DNA of 64,000 bases. Origin: Streptomyces sp. NBC_00459. Lineage in GTDB: Bacteria > Actinomycetota > Actinomycetes > Streptomycetales > Streptomycetaceae. The translations under genes and the position numbers were made by a program. The DNA lies in NCBI RefSeq assembly GCF_036013955.1, contig NZ_CP107903.1, positions 8,308,001-8,372,000 of the forward strand. The letters run 5' to 3'. Under the pieces are notes generated by a model. The model was not told the origin of the DNA and ran no database searches. It saw only the letters and a list, made by a program, of their open reading frames with translations. Shown here piece by piece: positions 24,355-32,877 of this stretch. Positions within the stretch are counted from its first letter, which is position 1. Every line of letters begins with the position of its first letter.

Positions 24355-26885
24355 TACTCCGCTCCCCTCGCGAGGTCGCCGACCGCGGGCGTCGGGCCGC
24401 CGCCGGTGTAAGTGACCCGCCACAGCGCCGACCTGGCGTCCGAGGTGAAGAAGCCCCGGCCGTAGTCGAGGACGTAGAGCGAGCCGTCGGGACCGAACTT
24501 CCAGTCCATGAGGTTCTTGATGCCGTCGTTCCCGATCGGCACGATCTTCTTCAACGACTCGGAGTGGACGGGCAGTCCGCCGTCGCCCTGGGTCTTCGGA
24601 TCGGTGACGACCGCGTTGCGCGGCTGGTCGGCGTCGTAGAAGTCGCCCACGAACCACTTGCCGTCCCAGTAGGCCGGCCACTTGGTCGTGCTCGCGCTCG
24701 CCGCGTCGTAGCGGTACACCGGACCGTTCATCGCCGCCTGGCCGCCGCCCTTCAGCCACGGCAGCAGATATGTGCTCTCCGCCTGCTTGTAGGACGGGAC
24801 GCCGTTCGCGTCGCGCGGGAAGTCGGGGGCGCCGCCCTGGGGCGAGTACCAGATGTTGTTGCCGGTGACGGGCGGCAGGTCGACGAGGCCGTCGTTGTTC
24901 GGCGACTCGTTCTTCGGGTGGTCGCAGTCGTACCAGCCCAGCGGTTTCGACGGATCGGGCAGATTGCGGTCCCGATAGGGCTGCTTGTTGCCCATGCAGT
25001 ACGGCCAACCCCGGTTGCCTGCCCGGGTGATGGCGGCGAACGTGTCGTACTTCGCCGGACCCCAGGTCGTCGAGGGCGCGCTCGCGTCCGGTCCGACCCA
25101 GCCCGCGTACAGGGTGTCGGTCGCCTTGTCGACGGAGATGCGGGCCGGGTTCCTGACCCCCATCACGTAGATCTCGCCGCGGGTCTTTCCGCCGCCCTCG
25201 TCGGTCTCCCGGCCCGTGAAGAGGTTGCCTGCGGGGAGGGTGTACGTGCCGTCGGGCTCCGGATGGATGCGCAGGATCTTGCCGTTGAGGTTGTTGGTGT
25301 TGCCGGCGGTGCGCCGGGCGTCGGCGAACGACAAGCCCTTGTATGCGGGTTGAGGATTGTTGCCGGAGTAACCGTCGCTGAACTGGCTGGAGTTGTTGTC
25401 ACCGGTCGCGATGTACAGATTGCCCTTGGAGTCCCAAGCCATCCCACCGCCCGAGTGACAGCAACTGTGGATCTGCACCGGCCACTTGAGCAGCACCTTC
25501 TCGCTGTTCGGGTCGAGCCGGTCGGTGGCGGGGTCGAGCGTGAAACGGGAGACGTACCGCTCGGCCGTCCTGGTGTCGCGGTTGATCCGCGCGTGGGGCG
25601 TGTAGTGGAGATACACCCAGCCGTTGCGCTCGAAGGACGGATCGAGCTCGATACCGAGCAGCCCCTCCTCGGCCTTGATCAGCTCGTCGCCGCCGCCCTT
25701 GTTGCCGAAGACGGTCAACTCGCCCGCCAGAGTGACCTTCCTGGTCCTCGGGTCGTAGACGTGGATCTGGCCCTTGCCCTTGCCGATGTCCGGGTTGTTC
25801 CAGTCGGTGACCACCGGCTGGGAGGAGTCGGCGCCGCCACGGCCGATGTAGAACACCCGCCCGTCGGGGGCGGTCACCAGCCCGTGCGGCTCGCCGATCT
25901 GGTCGCTCTGCCCCGGCTGGTTGGGCCGGGTCAGCCGCTCGGCCCGGTAACTGGCGTTGATGGTGGCCTTGCAGTCGGCCTGGACCAGCCGGGTCGTCCA
26001 CAGCAGGGCCCCGCGCAGATGGTTTCGGAAGTCCGTCTCGTCGTACGACGACACAGTGCCGCCCATGCCGGTGTAGAAGGAACGCCCGCCGTCGTAGTCC
26101 CGGCACCAACTCACCGGGTGGTCCCAGCCGTTGGCGCTCGCACCGGGCTTGTACGTCGACTCGCGCACCCGGGCCACGGTGTGCACGTCACCCGATGGAT
26201 TCTTCACCCAGTTCAGCCACTGGTCCGGCCGCTTCCACTGCGTCGGCAGTTCCCTGGTGGCCGGATGCCGCCGGTCACCGACCTCAACGGTCGCGCGCTG
26301 TACGGCCGTTGGGCTGCCGGCGGCCGGTCGGGCGCCCACCAGTCCGGTGAACCAGTCGGAGTACGGTTCCGCGCGGGCCGCGTCATGGATACCGACGAAG
26401 CCCCCGCCGGCCTCCATGTACGTCTCCAGCCCGGCCTCCTGGTCCGGGTCGAGGACGTCACCGCCGCCGGTCAGGAAGACGACCGCGTTGAACGTCCCGA
26501 GCCGGGACCCGTCCGTGAACACGGAGGCGTCGTCCGTCGCCTCGACCGCGAAGCGCTGTGCAGCCGGGCCGGACAGCCCGATCCGCTCGATCGCCTCGAT
26601 GCCGGCGTTGACGACCGGCGACTCGTCCCCGGCCGCCGCCGAACCGTGGAAGACCAGGACGCGCACACCGCTGCCGCCGGGCGGCGACGTGACGGACATC
26701 GTTGTCGCGGACGGATCCGGAGCCGGCCGCGCGCTCGCGGCGGGCCCCGACAGCAGCCCGGCGGTGACGACTCCGGCGGCAACCGTGGCCGCCCAGGCCC
26801 GTCTCCGTCCGCTCCCGCTCCGTCCTCTGCTTCGCGCGCTCAACTCCCTTAAGCGCATGGACTCTTGATGCGATGTGAACCGCAT
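24354..26885 (-). CDS. Secreted ThuA-like / PQQ-type sugar dehydrogenase fusion
   Basis: 843 residues from the ATG at 26885 (AGGAGG 13 bases upstream; ATG 26858 is an alternative). After a twin-Arg-rich signal segment (AWAATVAAGVVTAGLLSGPAASA), residues about 65-290 are a ThuA-like domain (VLVFHGSAA ... GGFVGIHDAA). Residues about 310-830 are a beta-propeller of the glucose/sorbosone dehydrogenase family (PHGLVTAPDGRVFYIGRGG, GLLGIELDPSFERNGWVYLHY, GDNNSSQ, YVMGVRNPARI). ThuA proteins act in 3-keto-sugar metabolism and the propeller family uses PQQ to oxidise sugars. Electrons could pass to the coupled cupredoxin. Confidence 0.85.
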   Translation of the reverse strand: MRFTSHQESMRLRELSARSRGRSGSGRRRAWAATVAAGVVTAGLLSGPAASARPAPDPSATTMSVTSPPGGSGVRVLVFHGSAAAGDESPVVNAGIEAIERIGLSGPAAQRFAVEATDDASVFTDGSRLGTFNAVVFLTGGGDVLDPDQEAGLETYMEAGGGFVGIHDAARAEPYSDWFTGLVGARPAAGSPTAVQRATVEVGDRRHPATRELPTQWKRPDQWLNWVKNPSGDVHTVARVRESTYKPGASANGWDHPVSWCRDYDGGRSFYTGMGGTVSSYDETDFRNHLRGALLWTTRLVQADCKATINASYRAERLTRPNQPGQSDQIGEPHGLVTAPDGRVFYIGRGGADSSQPVVTDWNNPDIGKGKGQIHVYDPRTRKVTLAGELTVFGNKGGGDELIKAEEGLLGIELDPSFERNGWVYLHYTPHARINRDTRTAERYVSRFTLDPATDRLDPNSEKVLLKWPVQIHSCCHSGGGMAWDSKGNLYIATGDNNSSQFSDGYSGNNPQPAYKGLSFADARRTAGNTNNLNGKILRIHPEPDGTYTLPAGNLFTGRETDEGGGKTRGEIYVMGVRNPARISVDKATDTLYAGWVGPDASAPSTTWGPAKYDTFAAITRAGNRGWPYCMGNKQPYRDRNLPDPSKPLGWYDCDHPKNESPNNDGLVDLPPVTGNNIWYSPQGGAPDFPRDANGVPSYKQAESTYLLPWLKGGGQAAMNGPVYRYDAASASTTKWPAYWDGKWFVGDFYDADQPRNAVVTDPKTQGDGGLPVHSESLKKIVPIGNDGIKNLMDWKFGPDGSLYVLDYGRGFFTSDARSALWRVTYTGGGPTPAVGDLARGAE

Positions 26886-27079
26886 GTGGTCACCCGCCCC
26901 TCCTCGGTCACAGCAAACGCAAAGGAAGCTAGACCTCTTTCGGTGACTCGCCAAGGGGTATGACCGGGATGGCGCGAACTTTGTCCCGAGTGTGGATAAA
27001 CGGGTGCCGTGCCGCTACCGTCTCACCGGTTCCCTTCGTTCCCGCTGCGCATCTTCCGTACCAGGGTGGGGAGTTCGGC

Positions 27080-28072
27080 ATGGACAGACGTGACTTCAAT
27101 CGTCGGGTACTGCTGGGCGGTGCGGTCGTCGCGACATCGTTGTCGGTCGCTCCGGAGGCAGGCAGTGCGACCGCCGCGACCGCCGCACTCGCAAAGACGG
27201 CCCCGGCCGGCGGCGAGGTACGACACCTCCGGCTGTATGCCGAGCGGCTCGCCGACGGACGGATGGGCTACGGCTTCACGAAGGGCGCGGCGTCGGTCCC
27301 CGGGCCCCTGATCGAGCTGAACGAGGGCGACACGGCGCACATCGCCCTGGAGAACACCACGGACGTGGCGGTGAGTCTGCACGTCCACGGCCTGGACTAC
27401 GAGATCTCCAGCGACGGCACGAAGCTGAGCCGCAGCGACGTCGAGCCCGGCGGCACCCGCACCTACACCTGGCGCACGCACGCTCCGGGCCGCCGCGCCG
27501 ACGGCACCTGGCGGGCGGGCAGCGCCGGCTACTGGCACTACCACGACCATGTCGTCGGCACCGAACACGGCACCGGCGGCATCCGCAAGGGCCTCTACGG
27601 CCCGGTGATCGTCCGGCGCAAGGGGGACATCCTCCCGGACACCACGTACACGATCGTCTTCAACGACATGACGATCAACAACCGGCCCGGCCATCAGAGC
27701 CCCGACTTCGAGGCCACGGTGGGGGATCGCGTCGAGTTCGTGATGATCACGCACGGCGAGTACTACCACACCTTCCATATGCACGGTCACCGCTGGGCGG
27801 ACAACCGCACCGGCCTGCTCACCGGCCCCGACGACCCGAGTCAGGTCGTCGACAACAAGATCGTGGGCCCGGCGGACTCCTTCGGTTTCCAGGTGATCGC
27901 GGGGGAGGGGGTCGGAGCGGGTGCCTGGATGTACCACTGCCATGTGCAGAGTCACTCGGACATGGGGATGGCGGGCCTGTTCCTGGTGCGGAAGACGGAC
28001 GGAACGATCCCCGGATACGAGGAGCACGAGGCGGGCGGGGCGGGAGAGACGCGGTCGTCGCACGGGCACTGA
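27080..28072 (+). CDS. Two-domain small laccase (multicopper oxidase), Tat-exported
   Basis: 330 residues from the ATG at 27080 (GGGGAG upstream). The signal begins MDRRDFNRRVLLGG, a twin-arginine motif, so it folds with copper before export. Copper ligands are in SLHVHGLDYE, WHYHDHV, HTFHMHGH and YHCHVQSHSDMGM. It closely resembles the S. coelicolor small laccase SLAC, which works as a trimer and oxidises phenols and other donors with O2. It is divergent from the ThuA-dehydrogenase/cupredoxin operon, 194 bases away, which makes a functional link attractive. Confidence 0.92.
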   Translation: MDRRDFNRRVLLGGAVVATSLSVAPEAGSATAATAALAKTAPAGGEVRHLRLYAERLADGRMGYGFTKGAASVPGPLIELNEGDTAHIALENTTDVAVSLHVHGLDYEISSDGTKLSRSDVEPGGTRTYTWRTHAPGRRADGTWRAGSAGYWHYHDHVVGTEHGTGGIRKGLYGPVIVRRKGDILPDTTYTIVFNDMTINNRPGHQSPDFEATVGDRVEFVMITHGEYYHTFHMHGHRWADNRTGLLTGPDDPSQVVDNKIVGPADSFGFQVIAGEGVGAGAWMYHCHVQSHSDMGMAGLFLVRKTDGTIPGYEEHEAGGAGETRSSHGH

Positions 28073-28080
28073 CGGGATCC

Positions 28081-28092
28081 GAGAGCGCTCTC
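28081..28092. promoter_or_regulatory. LacI-type operator
   Basis: GAGAGCGCTCTC is a perfect 12-base palindrome with the central GCGC typical of LacI-family sites. It lies 56 bases before the lacI-family start and 9 bases after the laccase stop, fitting autoregulation. Confidence 0.6.
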
Positions 28093-28148
28093 ATCCGGTG
28101 CCGGGCCGGGACTATCCTGATCGGCAACCGCCGATGAGGAGCCCCGAA

Positions 28149-29177
28149 GTGACCGAGACCGCGTCGCGTCCCACCCTGGAGGCCGTGGCCGCGCTGGCGG
28201 GGGTCTCCCGGGCCACCGCGTCACGTGTCGTCAACGGCGGCGACGGCGTACGCGAACCCCTCGTCGAACGGGTCAGGCAGGCCGTCGAGGAGCTCGGGTA
28301 CGTGCCCAACCAGGCGGCTCGCTCCCTGGTGACCAGACGGCACGACGCCATCGCCGTCGTCATCGCCGAACCGGAGACCCGGGTCTTCGCCGACCCGTTC
28401 TTCGCCCTGCAACTCCGGGGAATCAGCAAGGAGTTGACCGCCCACGACTCCCAACTCGTGCTGCTGCTGACCGAAGGGCGCGACGACCACACCCGGGTCG
28501 GCAGGTATCTCGCCGGCGGGCATGTCGACGGCGCCCTCGTCTTCTCCCTGCACCTCGACGACCCGCTGCCCGGCCTGGTCCAGCGCGCCGGCGTGCCCAC
28601 CGTGTTCGGCGGCCGTCCGGGCTGGAGCGACGGCACCCGCGACGCCGTGTACGTCGACAGCGACAACCGGGGCGGCGCCCGCGAGGCCGTACGGCATCTC
28701 GTCGCCCTCGGGCGGACGCGCATCGCGCACATCACGGGCCCCCTCGACCAGACCTCGGCGGCGGACCGGCTCGACGGGTTCCGGGACGTCATGCCCGCCG
28801 CCGACCCGGGACTGATCGCCGAGAGCGACTTCACCCCGGCGGGCGGGGAGCGCGCGATGCGTGAACTCCTGGACCGGTGCCCGGACCTGGACGCCGTCTT
28901 CGCCGCCAACGACCTCACCGCCTCGGGCGCCCTGCGCGTCCTGCGCGAACGCGGACGGCGCGTACCCGAGGACGTCGCCGTCGTCGGCTTCGACGACATG
29001 CTGCCGGTCGCCGAACAGACCGACCCACCGCTCACCACGGTCCGGCAGGACATCGAGGAGATGGGCAGGCTGATGGCCCGCCTGTTGCTCGGCCCTCCGG
29101 GCGAAGGCGGCTCGGCGGGTGGCGCGTCGGCCGGAGTGGTTCTGCCGACCACGCTGGTCCGTCGCGCCTCGGCCTAG
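28149..29177 (+). CDS. LacI-family transcriptional regulator
   Basis: 342 residues from the GTG at 28149 (GAGGAG 8 bases upstream; ATG 28134 is in frame but overlaps that site). The N-terminal DNA-binding domain is TLEAVAALAGVSRATASRVVNG with the hinge helix VPNQAARSLVTRR. The periplasmic-binding-like sugar domain follows (GALVFSLHLDDPL, ITGPLDQTSAADRLDGF, DAVFAANDLTASGAL). The effector is probably a sugar. Position after the laccase and opposite the sugar-oxidation genes suggests it controls this locus. Confidence 0.85.
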   Translation: MTETASRPTLEAVAALAGVSRATASRVVNGGDGVREPLVERVRQAVEELGYVPNQAARSLVTRRHDAIAVVIAEPETRVFADPFFALQLRGISKELTAHDSQLVLLLTEGRDDHTRVGRYLAGGHVDGALVFSLHLDDPLPGLVQRAGVPTVFGGRPGWSDGTRDAVYVDSDNRGGAREAVRHLVALGRTRIAHITGPLDQTSAADRLDGFRDVMPAADPGLIAESDFTPAGGERAMRELLDRCPDLDAVFAANDLTASGALRVLRERGRRVPEDVAVVGFDDMLPVAEQTDPPLTTVRQDIEEMGRLMARLLLGPPGEGGSAGGASAGVVLPTTLVRRASA

Positions 29178-29220
29178 CGTTCCGCGAGGTGGGCGGGTCT
29201 CCGGACGCGGGCCCGGTGAG

Positions 29221-29253
29221 GGCTGGTCGCGCCCACGCGGCGGAGCCGCACAT
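29221..29253 (+). repeat. Dispersed intergenic repeat, copy 1
   Basis: A 33-base element beginning GGCTGGTCGCGCCC and ending GGAGCCGCACAT. It matches the complement of 49067-49099 with one mismatch, and its first 12 bases recur at 52920-52931. All copies lie in intergenic DNA, downstream of genes. Confidence 0.7.
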
Positions 29254-29297
29254 TGTCGGGGCCCGCGCCCTTGGGGGCACCGTCCGGTCCCCTCTGC

Positions 29298-30092
29298 TCA
29301 CATCTGTGCCGGCGCGCTCCTGATCACCGCGAAACGCGCCCCGTACGGGTCGGTGAGCCGTGCGACGCGGCCGACGCCCTCGATGTCCGTGGCCGGCATC
29401 CGGACCCGCCCGCCGTGTTCCTGGACGGCGGCGACCGTGGCGTCGGTGTCGGTGACCTCGAAGTACGGCAGCCAGTACGGAGTGGTCTCGATGCCCGTCG
29501 GGTCCTCGTCCACGTCGACCACGCCGCCGAACATCCCGTCGTCCCCGGCACCCGCCGGGTTCACGCAGGTGTACGAGCCGCCCGGGAACGGCGCCACCGA
29601 GGTCTCCAGGCCCAGCACCGCGCCGTAGAACGCGGCGACCTTGGGGACGTCCGTCGTGTAGAGCTCCACCCAGCACAGGGAGCCGGGCTCGCCGGCGACT
29701 TCGAGACCCTTGATCCGGCCGGGCTGCCAGATCCCGAAGACGGCGCCGGCGGTGTCGGTGAGGATGGCCATCCGGCCCGCGTCCATGACATCCATCGGCG
29801 GAGCCGGTGTGCCGCCCCCGGCCTGCTCGGCGGCCTTGGCGGTGGCGTCGGCGTCCGGGGTCTGGAAGGACACCGTCCAGGACGGCGGGCCCTGGCCCTC
29901 GGTGCTCTGCATGCCGCCCGCGACGGTTCGCCCGCCCAGCTGGAAGAAGCCGTAGCCGCCGGCTTCGGGGCCCGCCGACCGGAAGTCCCAGCCGAAGAGC
30001 GCCCGGTAGAAGGAGGTGGCACCCTCGATGTCGGGGGTGCCGAGATCGATCCAGTTCGGAGCGCCGGTCACGAAACGGGTGGTGAGCATCAT
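29298..30092 (-). CDS. Two-domain VOC-family protein
   Basis: 264 residues made of two glyoxalase/bleomycin-resistance/dioxygenase (VOC) modules. The first has PNWIDLGTPDIEGATSFYRALFGWDF and the second CWVELYTTDVPKVAAFYGAVLGLE; each module ends with TDT.GAVFGIWQ or TDPYGARFAVIR. Tandem VOC proteins of this length are common in actinomycetes, often annotated hydroxylase or CFP30B-like. Metal ligands are not obvious, so catalysis is uncertain; ligand binding or resistance is possible. Apparently monocistronic. Confidence 0.82.
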   Translation of the reverse strand: MMLTTRFVTGAPNWIDLGTPDIEGATSFYRALFGWDFRSAGPEAGGYGFFQLGGRTVAGGMQSTEGQGPPSWTVSFQTPDADATAKAAEQAGGGTPAPPMDVMDAGRMAILTDTAGAVFGIWQPGRIKGLEVAGEPGSLCWVELYTTDVPKVAAFYGAVLGLETSVAPFPGGSYTCVNPAGAGDDGMFGGVVDVDEDPTGIETTPYWLPYFEVTDTDATVAAVQEHGGRVRMPATDIEGVGRVARLTDPYGARFAVIRSAPAQM

Positions 30093-30411
30093 TGCCCTCC
30101 TCTGTGGGCCCCGCCCTCGGTGAGGGACCCGTTGCCTGTTCTGCCGAGTCTTGCACCGCCCACTGACAATCGCTGCCGGAGTGCTTGTGAGCGTCTGCGC
30201 GGACCCGGGCGTCGGCTGCGGTCACCCTGGGTGAAGGAGGGGACGCGCCTTGTTCCGGAACACTCCGCGCGCCGCCGTGCGCTCGCGCATCCGGCGGGAG
30301 CATCATCGGGCGGACCGGCGAGACGCTCGGGCCGTCCGGCGGGCGCGTCCGGAAGGCGCCGTTGATCGGACGTTGAGCGAACGTTTTTCACCGCCCGGCA
30401 CGCTCTCGTGC
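30093..30411. other. 319-base gap, possibly including an N-terminal extension of the WhiB-like gene
   Basis: Divergent promoters are expected here. From a TTG at 30250 with a strong AAGGAGGGG site 7 bases upstream, an open frame runs without a stop into the WhiB-like gene. The extension is Arg-rich and not recognised. Confidence 0.4.
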
Positions 30412-30666
30412 ATGCACTACGAGACGATCACCCCGATGGACAGCGCCTGGCAGGCGCAGGCCCTGTGCGCGCAGACCGGGGCCGACTTCTTCTTTCCCGA
30501 GCCGGGCAGCTCGGTGCGCGAGGCGAAGCGCATCTGCGGGATGTGCGAGATGCGCCCCGCCTGCCTGGAGTACGCACTCAGCAACGACGAACGGTTCGGC
30601 GTCTGGGGCGGCCTCTCCGAGAAGGAGCGGCTCGACCTCCGACGCACCTCACGCACTTCCCACTGA
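30412..30666 (+). CDS. WhiB-like iron-sulfur regulator
   Basis: 84 residues from the ATG at 30412. Four cysteines in the Wbl arrangement are visible: ALCAQTG, RICGMCEM (C-x-x-C) and PACLEYAL. Then comes the turn FGVWGGLSEKERLDLRR, in which GVWGG contacts the sigma factor and the basic tail DNA. Such proteins bind a [4Fe-4S] cluster and control development, redox or drug responses in actinobacteria. The ATG has no good ribosome site; a TTG at 30250 in the same frame does, and would give 138 residues. Confidence 0.85.
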   Translation: MHYETITPMDSAWQAQALCAQTGADFFFPEPGSSVREAKRICGMCEMRPACLEYALSNDERFGVWGGLSEKERLDLRRTSRTSH

Positions 30667-30817
30667 CCACGCGGGCCGTGGCTCCGGTACGCCGACCGGC
30701 TCCGCCGCGCCCTGGCGCGAGGAGCGCAGAGCACTGCGCCGCCACCCCGTGGCCGACGCGCGGAACGCGGCGCTGGACGAGGTGACGGCGTACGAGTGAC
30801 CGGTGTCGCGGGGTGGG

Positions 30818-31795
30818 TCAGCCGGCGGCGCGGGCGGCCATGCGGGCCTTGCGGGCCGCGAGCTTCGCGTCGAACTTGGCGGCCTCCGCGTCCAGGCCGC
30901 CCATGTACATGCCCAGTTCCTCCTGGGCCTGGAGACCCTCGGGGCCGAGGTCGCCCATGTCCATGACCTTCAGGTGGCGCAGGACGGGCTGGAGCACGTC
31001 GTCGTGGTGGATGCGCATGTTGTAGACCTCGCCGATCGCCATCTGCGCGGCGGCCCGCTCGAAGCCGGGCATGCCGTGACCGGGCATCCGGAAGTTGACG
31101 ATCACGTCCCGTACCGCCTGCATGGTCAGGTCGGGCGCGAGTTCGAACGCGGCCTTCAGCAGGTTCCGGTAGAAGACCATGTGGAGGTTCTCGTCGGTCG
31201 CGATGCGGGCCAGCATGCGATCGCAGACCGGGTCGCCGGACTGGTGGCCGGTGTTGCGGTGCGAGACGCGGGTGGCCAGCTCCTGGAAGGCGACATACGC
31301 CACCGAGTGCAGCATCGAGTGCCGGTTGTCCGACTCGAAGCCCTCGGCCATGTGCTGCATACGGAACGCTTCGAGCTTGTCCGGGTCGACCGCGCGGGAG
31401 GCGAGCAGGTAGTCGCGCATCACGATGCCGTGCCGGCCCTCCTCCGCCGTCCAGCGGTGCACCCAGGTCCCCCAGGCACCGTCGCGGCCGAACAGGCTGG
31501 CGATCTCGTGGTGGTAGCTGGGGAGGTTGTCCTCGGTGAGGAGGTTGACGACCAGGGCGATCCGGCCGAGCTCGGTGACCTTGGACTGCTCCTTGTCCCA
31601 GGCCTCGCCGTCCTCGAAGATGCCGGGGAAGTTGCGGGCGTCGCTCCACGGCACGTACTCGTGCGGCATCCAGTCCTTGGCGACCTTCAGGTGACGGTTG
31701 AGTTCCGTCTCGACCACTTCTTCCAGGGCGTACAGCAGCCGAGCGTCGGTCCATTCGCTGGACGGGCTGCCGAGGTGCGGAGAAGTGATCGTCAT
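30818..31795 (-). CDS. Acyl-ACP desaturase (ferritin-like di-iron)
   Basis: 325 residues from the ATG at 31795. Di-iron ligand motifs of soluble acyl-ACP desaturases are visible: EEVVETELNRHL (first Glu), TAEEGRHGIVMRDYLL (Glu-x-x-His) and ATDENLHMVFYRNLL (Glu-x-x-His). It would insert a double bond into acyl-carrier-protein-bound fatty acids using O2 and ferredoxin. The C-terminal Ala/Lys-rich helix is typical of DesA proteins. Upstream of the start lies a phased palindrome array that should regulate it. Confidence 0.88.
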   Translation of the reverse strand: MTITSPHLGSPSSEWTDARLLYALEEVVETELNRHLKVAKDWMPHEYVPWSDARNFPGIFEDGEAWDKEQSKVTELGRIALVVNLLTEDNLPSYHHEIASLFGRDGAWGTWVHRWTAEEGRHGIVMRDYLLASRAVDPDKLEAFRMQHMAEGFESDNRHSMLHSVAYVAFQELATRVSHRNTGHQSGDPVCDRMLARIATDENLHMVFYRNLLKAAFELAPDLTMQAVRDVIVNFRMPGHGMPGFERAAAQMAIGEVYNMRIHHDDVLQPVLRHLKVMDMGDLGPEGLQAQEELGMYMGGLDAEAAKFDAKLAARKARMAARAAG

Positions 31796-31846
31796 GAATG
31801 CTCCAGAATGACGTTGCGAGCGGGTGAGCGGACTGCCGTTACTCAA

Positions 31847-31892
31847 CCTACGGCATCGTAGGCTACGTTCCCGTAGGTTACGCCACCGTAAG
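31847..31892. promoter_or_regulatory. Three tandem palindromes phased at 15 bases (desaturase operator array)
   Basis: CCTACG-GCAT-CGTAGG (31847-31862), CTACG-TTCC-CGTAG (31863-31876) and TTACG-CCAC-CGTAA (31878-31891). Each is a palindrome with a 4-base spacer, and the left arms begin at 31848, 31863 and 31878. A weaker fourth unit may follow (TTAAG-GATGC-TGTAA). The array lies about 52 bases upstream of the desaturase start. Confidence 0.75.
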
Positions 31893-31995
31893 TTAAGGAT
31901 GCTGTAAAGATCGCTGATCAGCGGGTTTGTCGCCAAGGTCCGGTAAGGCTCCGGACTCGCAGGTCCAGGGCCGAACGAGTACCCCGATCACCCGG

Positions 31996-32772
31996 CTAGA
32001 TGTACAGCTCCCGCAGACGGACCGAGAGGCATGTCACACAGCCTTCGAGCTTCTCGAACTCGCTGATGTCCACGATCACCGGCTCGTGCCCGAGATCGGC
32101 GAGCAGCTCGGCCGTCTTCGGCGCGCTCGCCGCCATCAGCAGTTTCCCGCCGTCCAGCAGCACCACGTGCGCCCCGGACTCCTCCGGCACCGGCAGGAAG
32201 CGGGGGAAGAGGGTCGGGGTGTCCACCAGCGGCTCGTAGCCGATGACGGTCCCGTCCGGCAGCGCGGTGACCGCCGACTTCAGGTGCAGCACCTTGCTCA
32301 CCGGCACGGCGACGACCCGGGCGCCGAGCGGTTCGAACACGGCCTTGAGCTGCTGCACCCCGGCGGCGTTGGTCCGCCCGCCCCGCCCGACGTAGATGGT
32401 GTCGCCGACCTTGAGGACGTCACCGCCCTCCAGGGTGCCCGGCTCCCAGACCCAGTTCACCGAGCAGCCGAGGCGGGCCACCGCCTCCTCGACACCGCCG
32501 GTCTCACCGCGCCGCGACTCGGCGCCGGGCCGCGCGATCAGCGCGACGTTCCGGTAGACGACCACCGCGTCCTCGACGAACACCGAGTCCGGGCAGTCGT
32601 CCGCCGGATCCACCTCGACGGTCTCCCAGCCGTGCGTGCGCAGTGCCTCCGCGTACGCCTCCCACTGCCGTCCGGCGAGGTCGGCGTCGATCTCCTCGCG
32701 CTCGATGTGCGTGACGAGGCCCTCGGCCAGGCGCGGGCTGGGGCGGCGTATGAGGGCCTTCTTGCTGGGCAC
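31996..32772 (-). CDS. ddaH: Dimethylarginine dimethylaminohydrolase-like protein
   Basis: 258 residues from a GTG at 32772 (GGAGCT upstream; the ATG at 32808 is possible). Amidinotransferase-fold features are present: PDSVFVEDAVVVY (Asp/Glu substrate site), GTLEGGDVLKVGDTIYVG, a catalytic His in KVLHLKSAV and the nucleophile Cys in EGCVTCLSVR near the C-terminus. It would hydrolyse methylated arginine to citrulline plus methylamine; arginine deiminase-like use on related guanidines is the alternative. It stands alone between the desaturase and ABC-F genes. Confidence 0.85.
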   Translation of the reverse strand: MPSKKALIRRPSPRLAEGLVTHIEREEIDADLAGRQWEAYAEALRTHGWETVEVDPADDCPDSVFVEDAVVVYRNVALIARPGAESRRGETGGVEEAVARLGCSVNWVWEPGTLEGGDVLKVGDTIYVGRGGRTNAAGVQQLKAVFEPLGARVVAVPVSKVLHLKSAVTALPDGTVIGYEPLVDTPTLFPRFLPVPEESGAHVVLLDGGKLLMAASAPKTAELLADLGHEPVIVDISEFEKLEGCVTCLSVRLRELYI

Positions 32773-32877
32773 GAGGGAGCTCCGTATCGGAAGGGGGTGT
32801 TCGCGCACATCATGCAGGGTGGGACTGTGCGGACAAAAGCCCCGGAGGCCGGACCGGGGCCGGGACCTCTGCGCCGA

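Noticed and set aside
31847..31892. CRISPR-like repeats
   Set aside because: Only three units of 15 bases without spacers of CRISPR size, placed in a promoter; they are operators.
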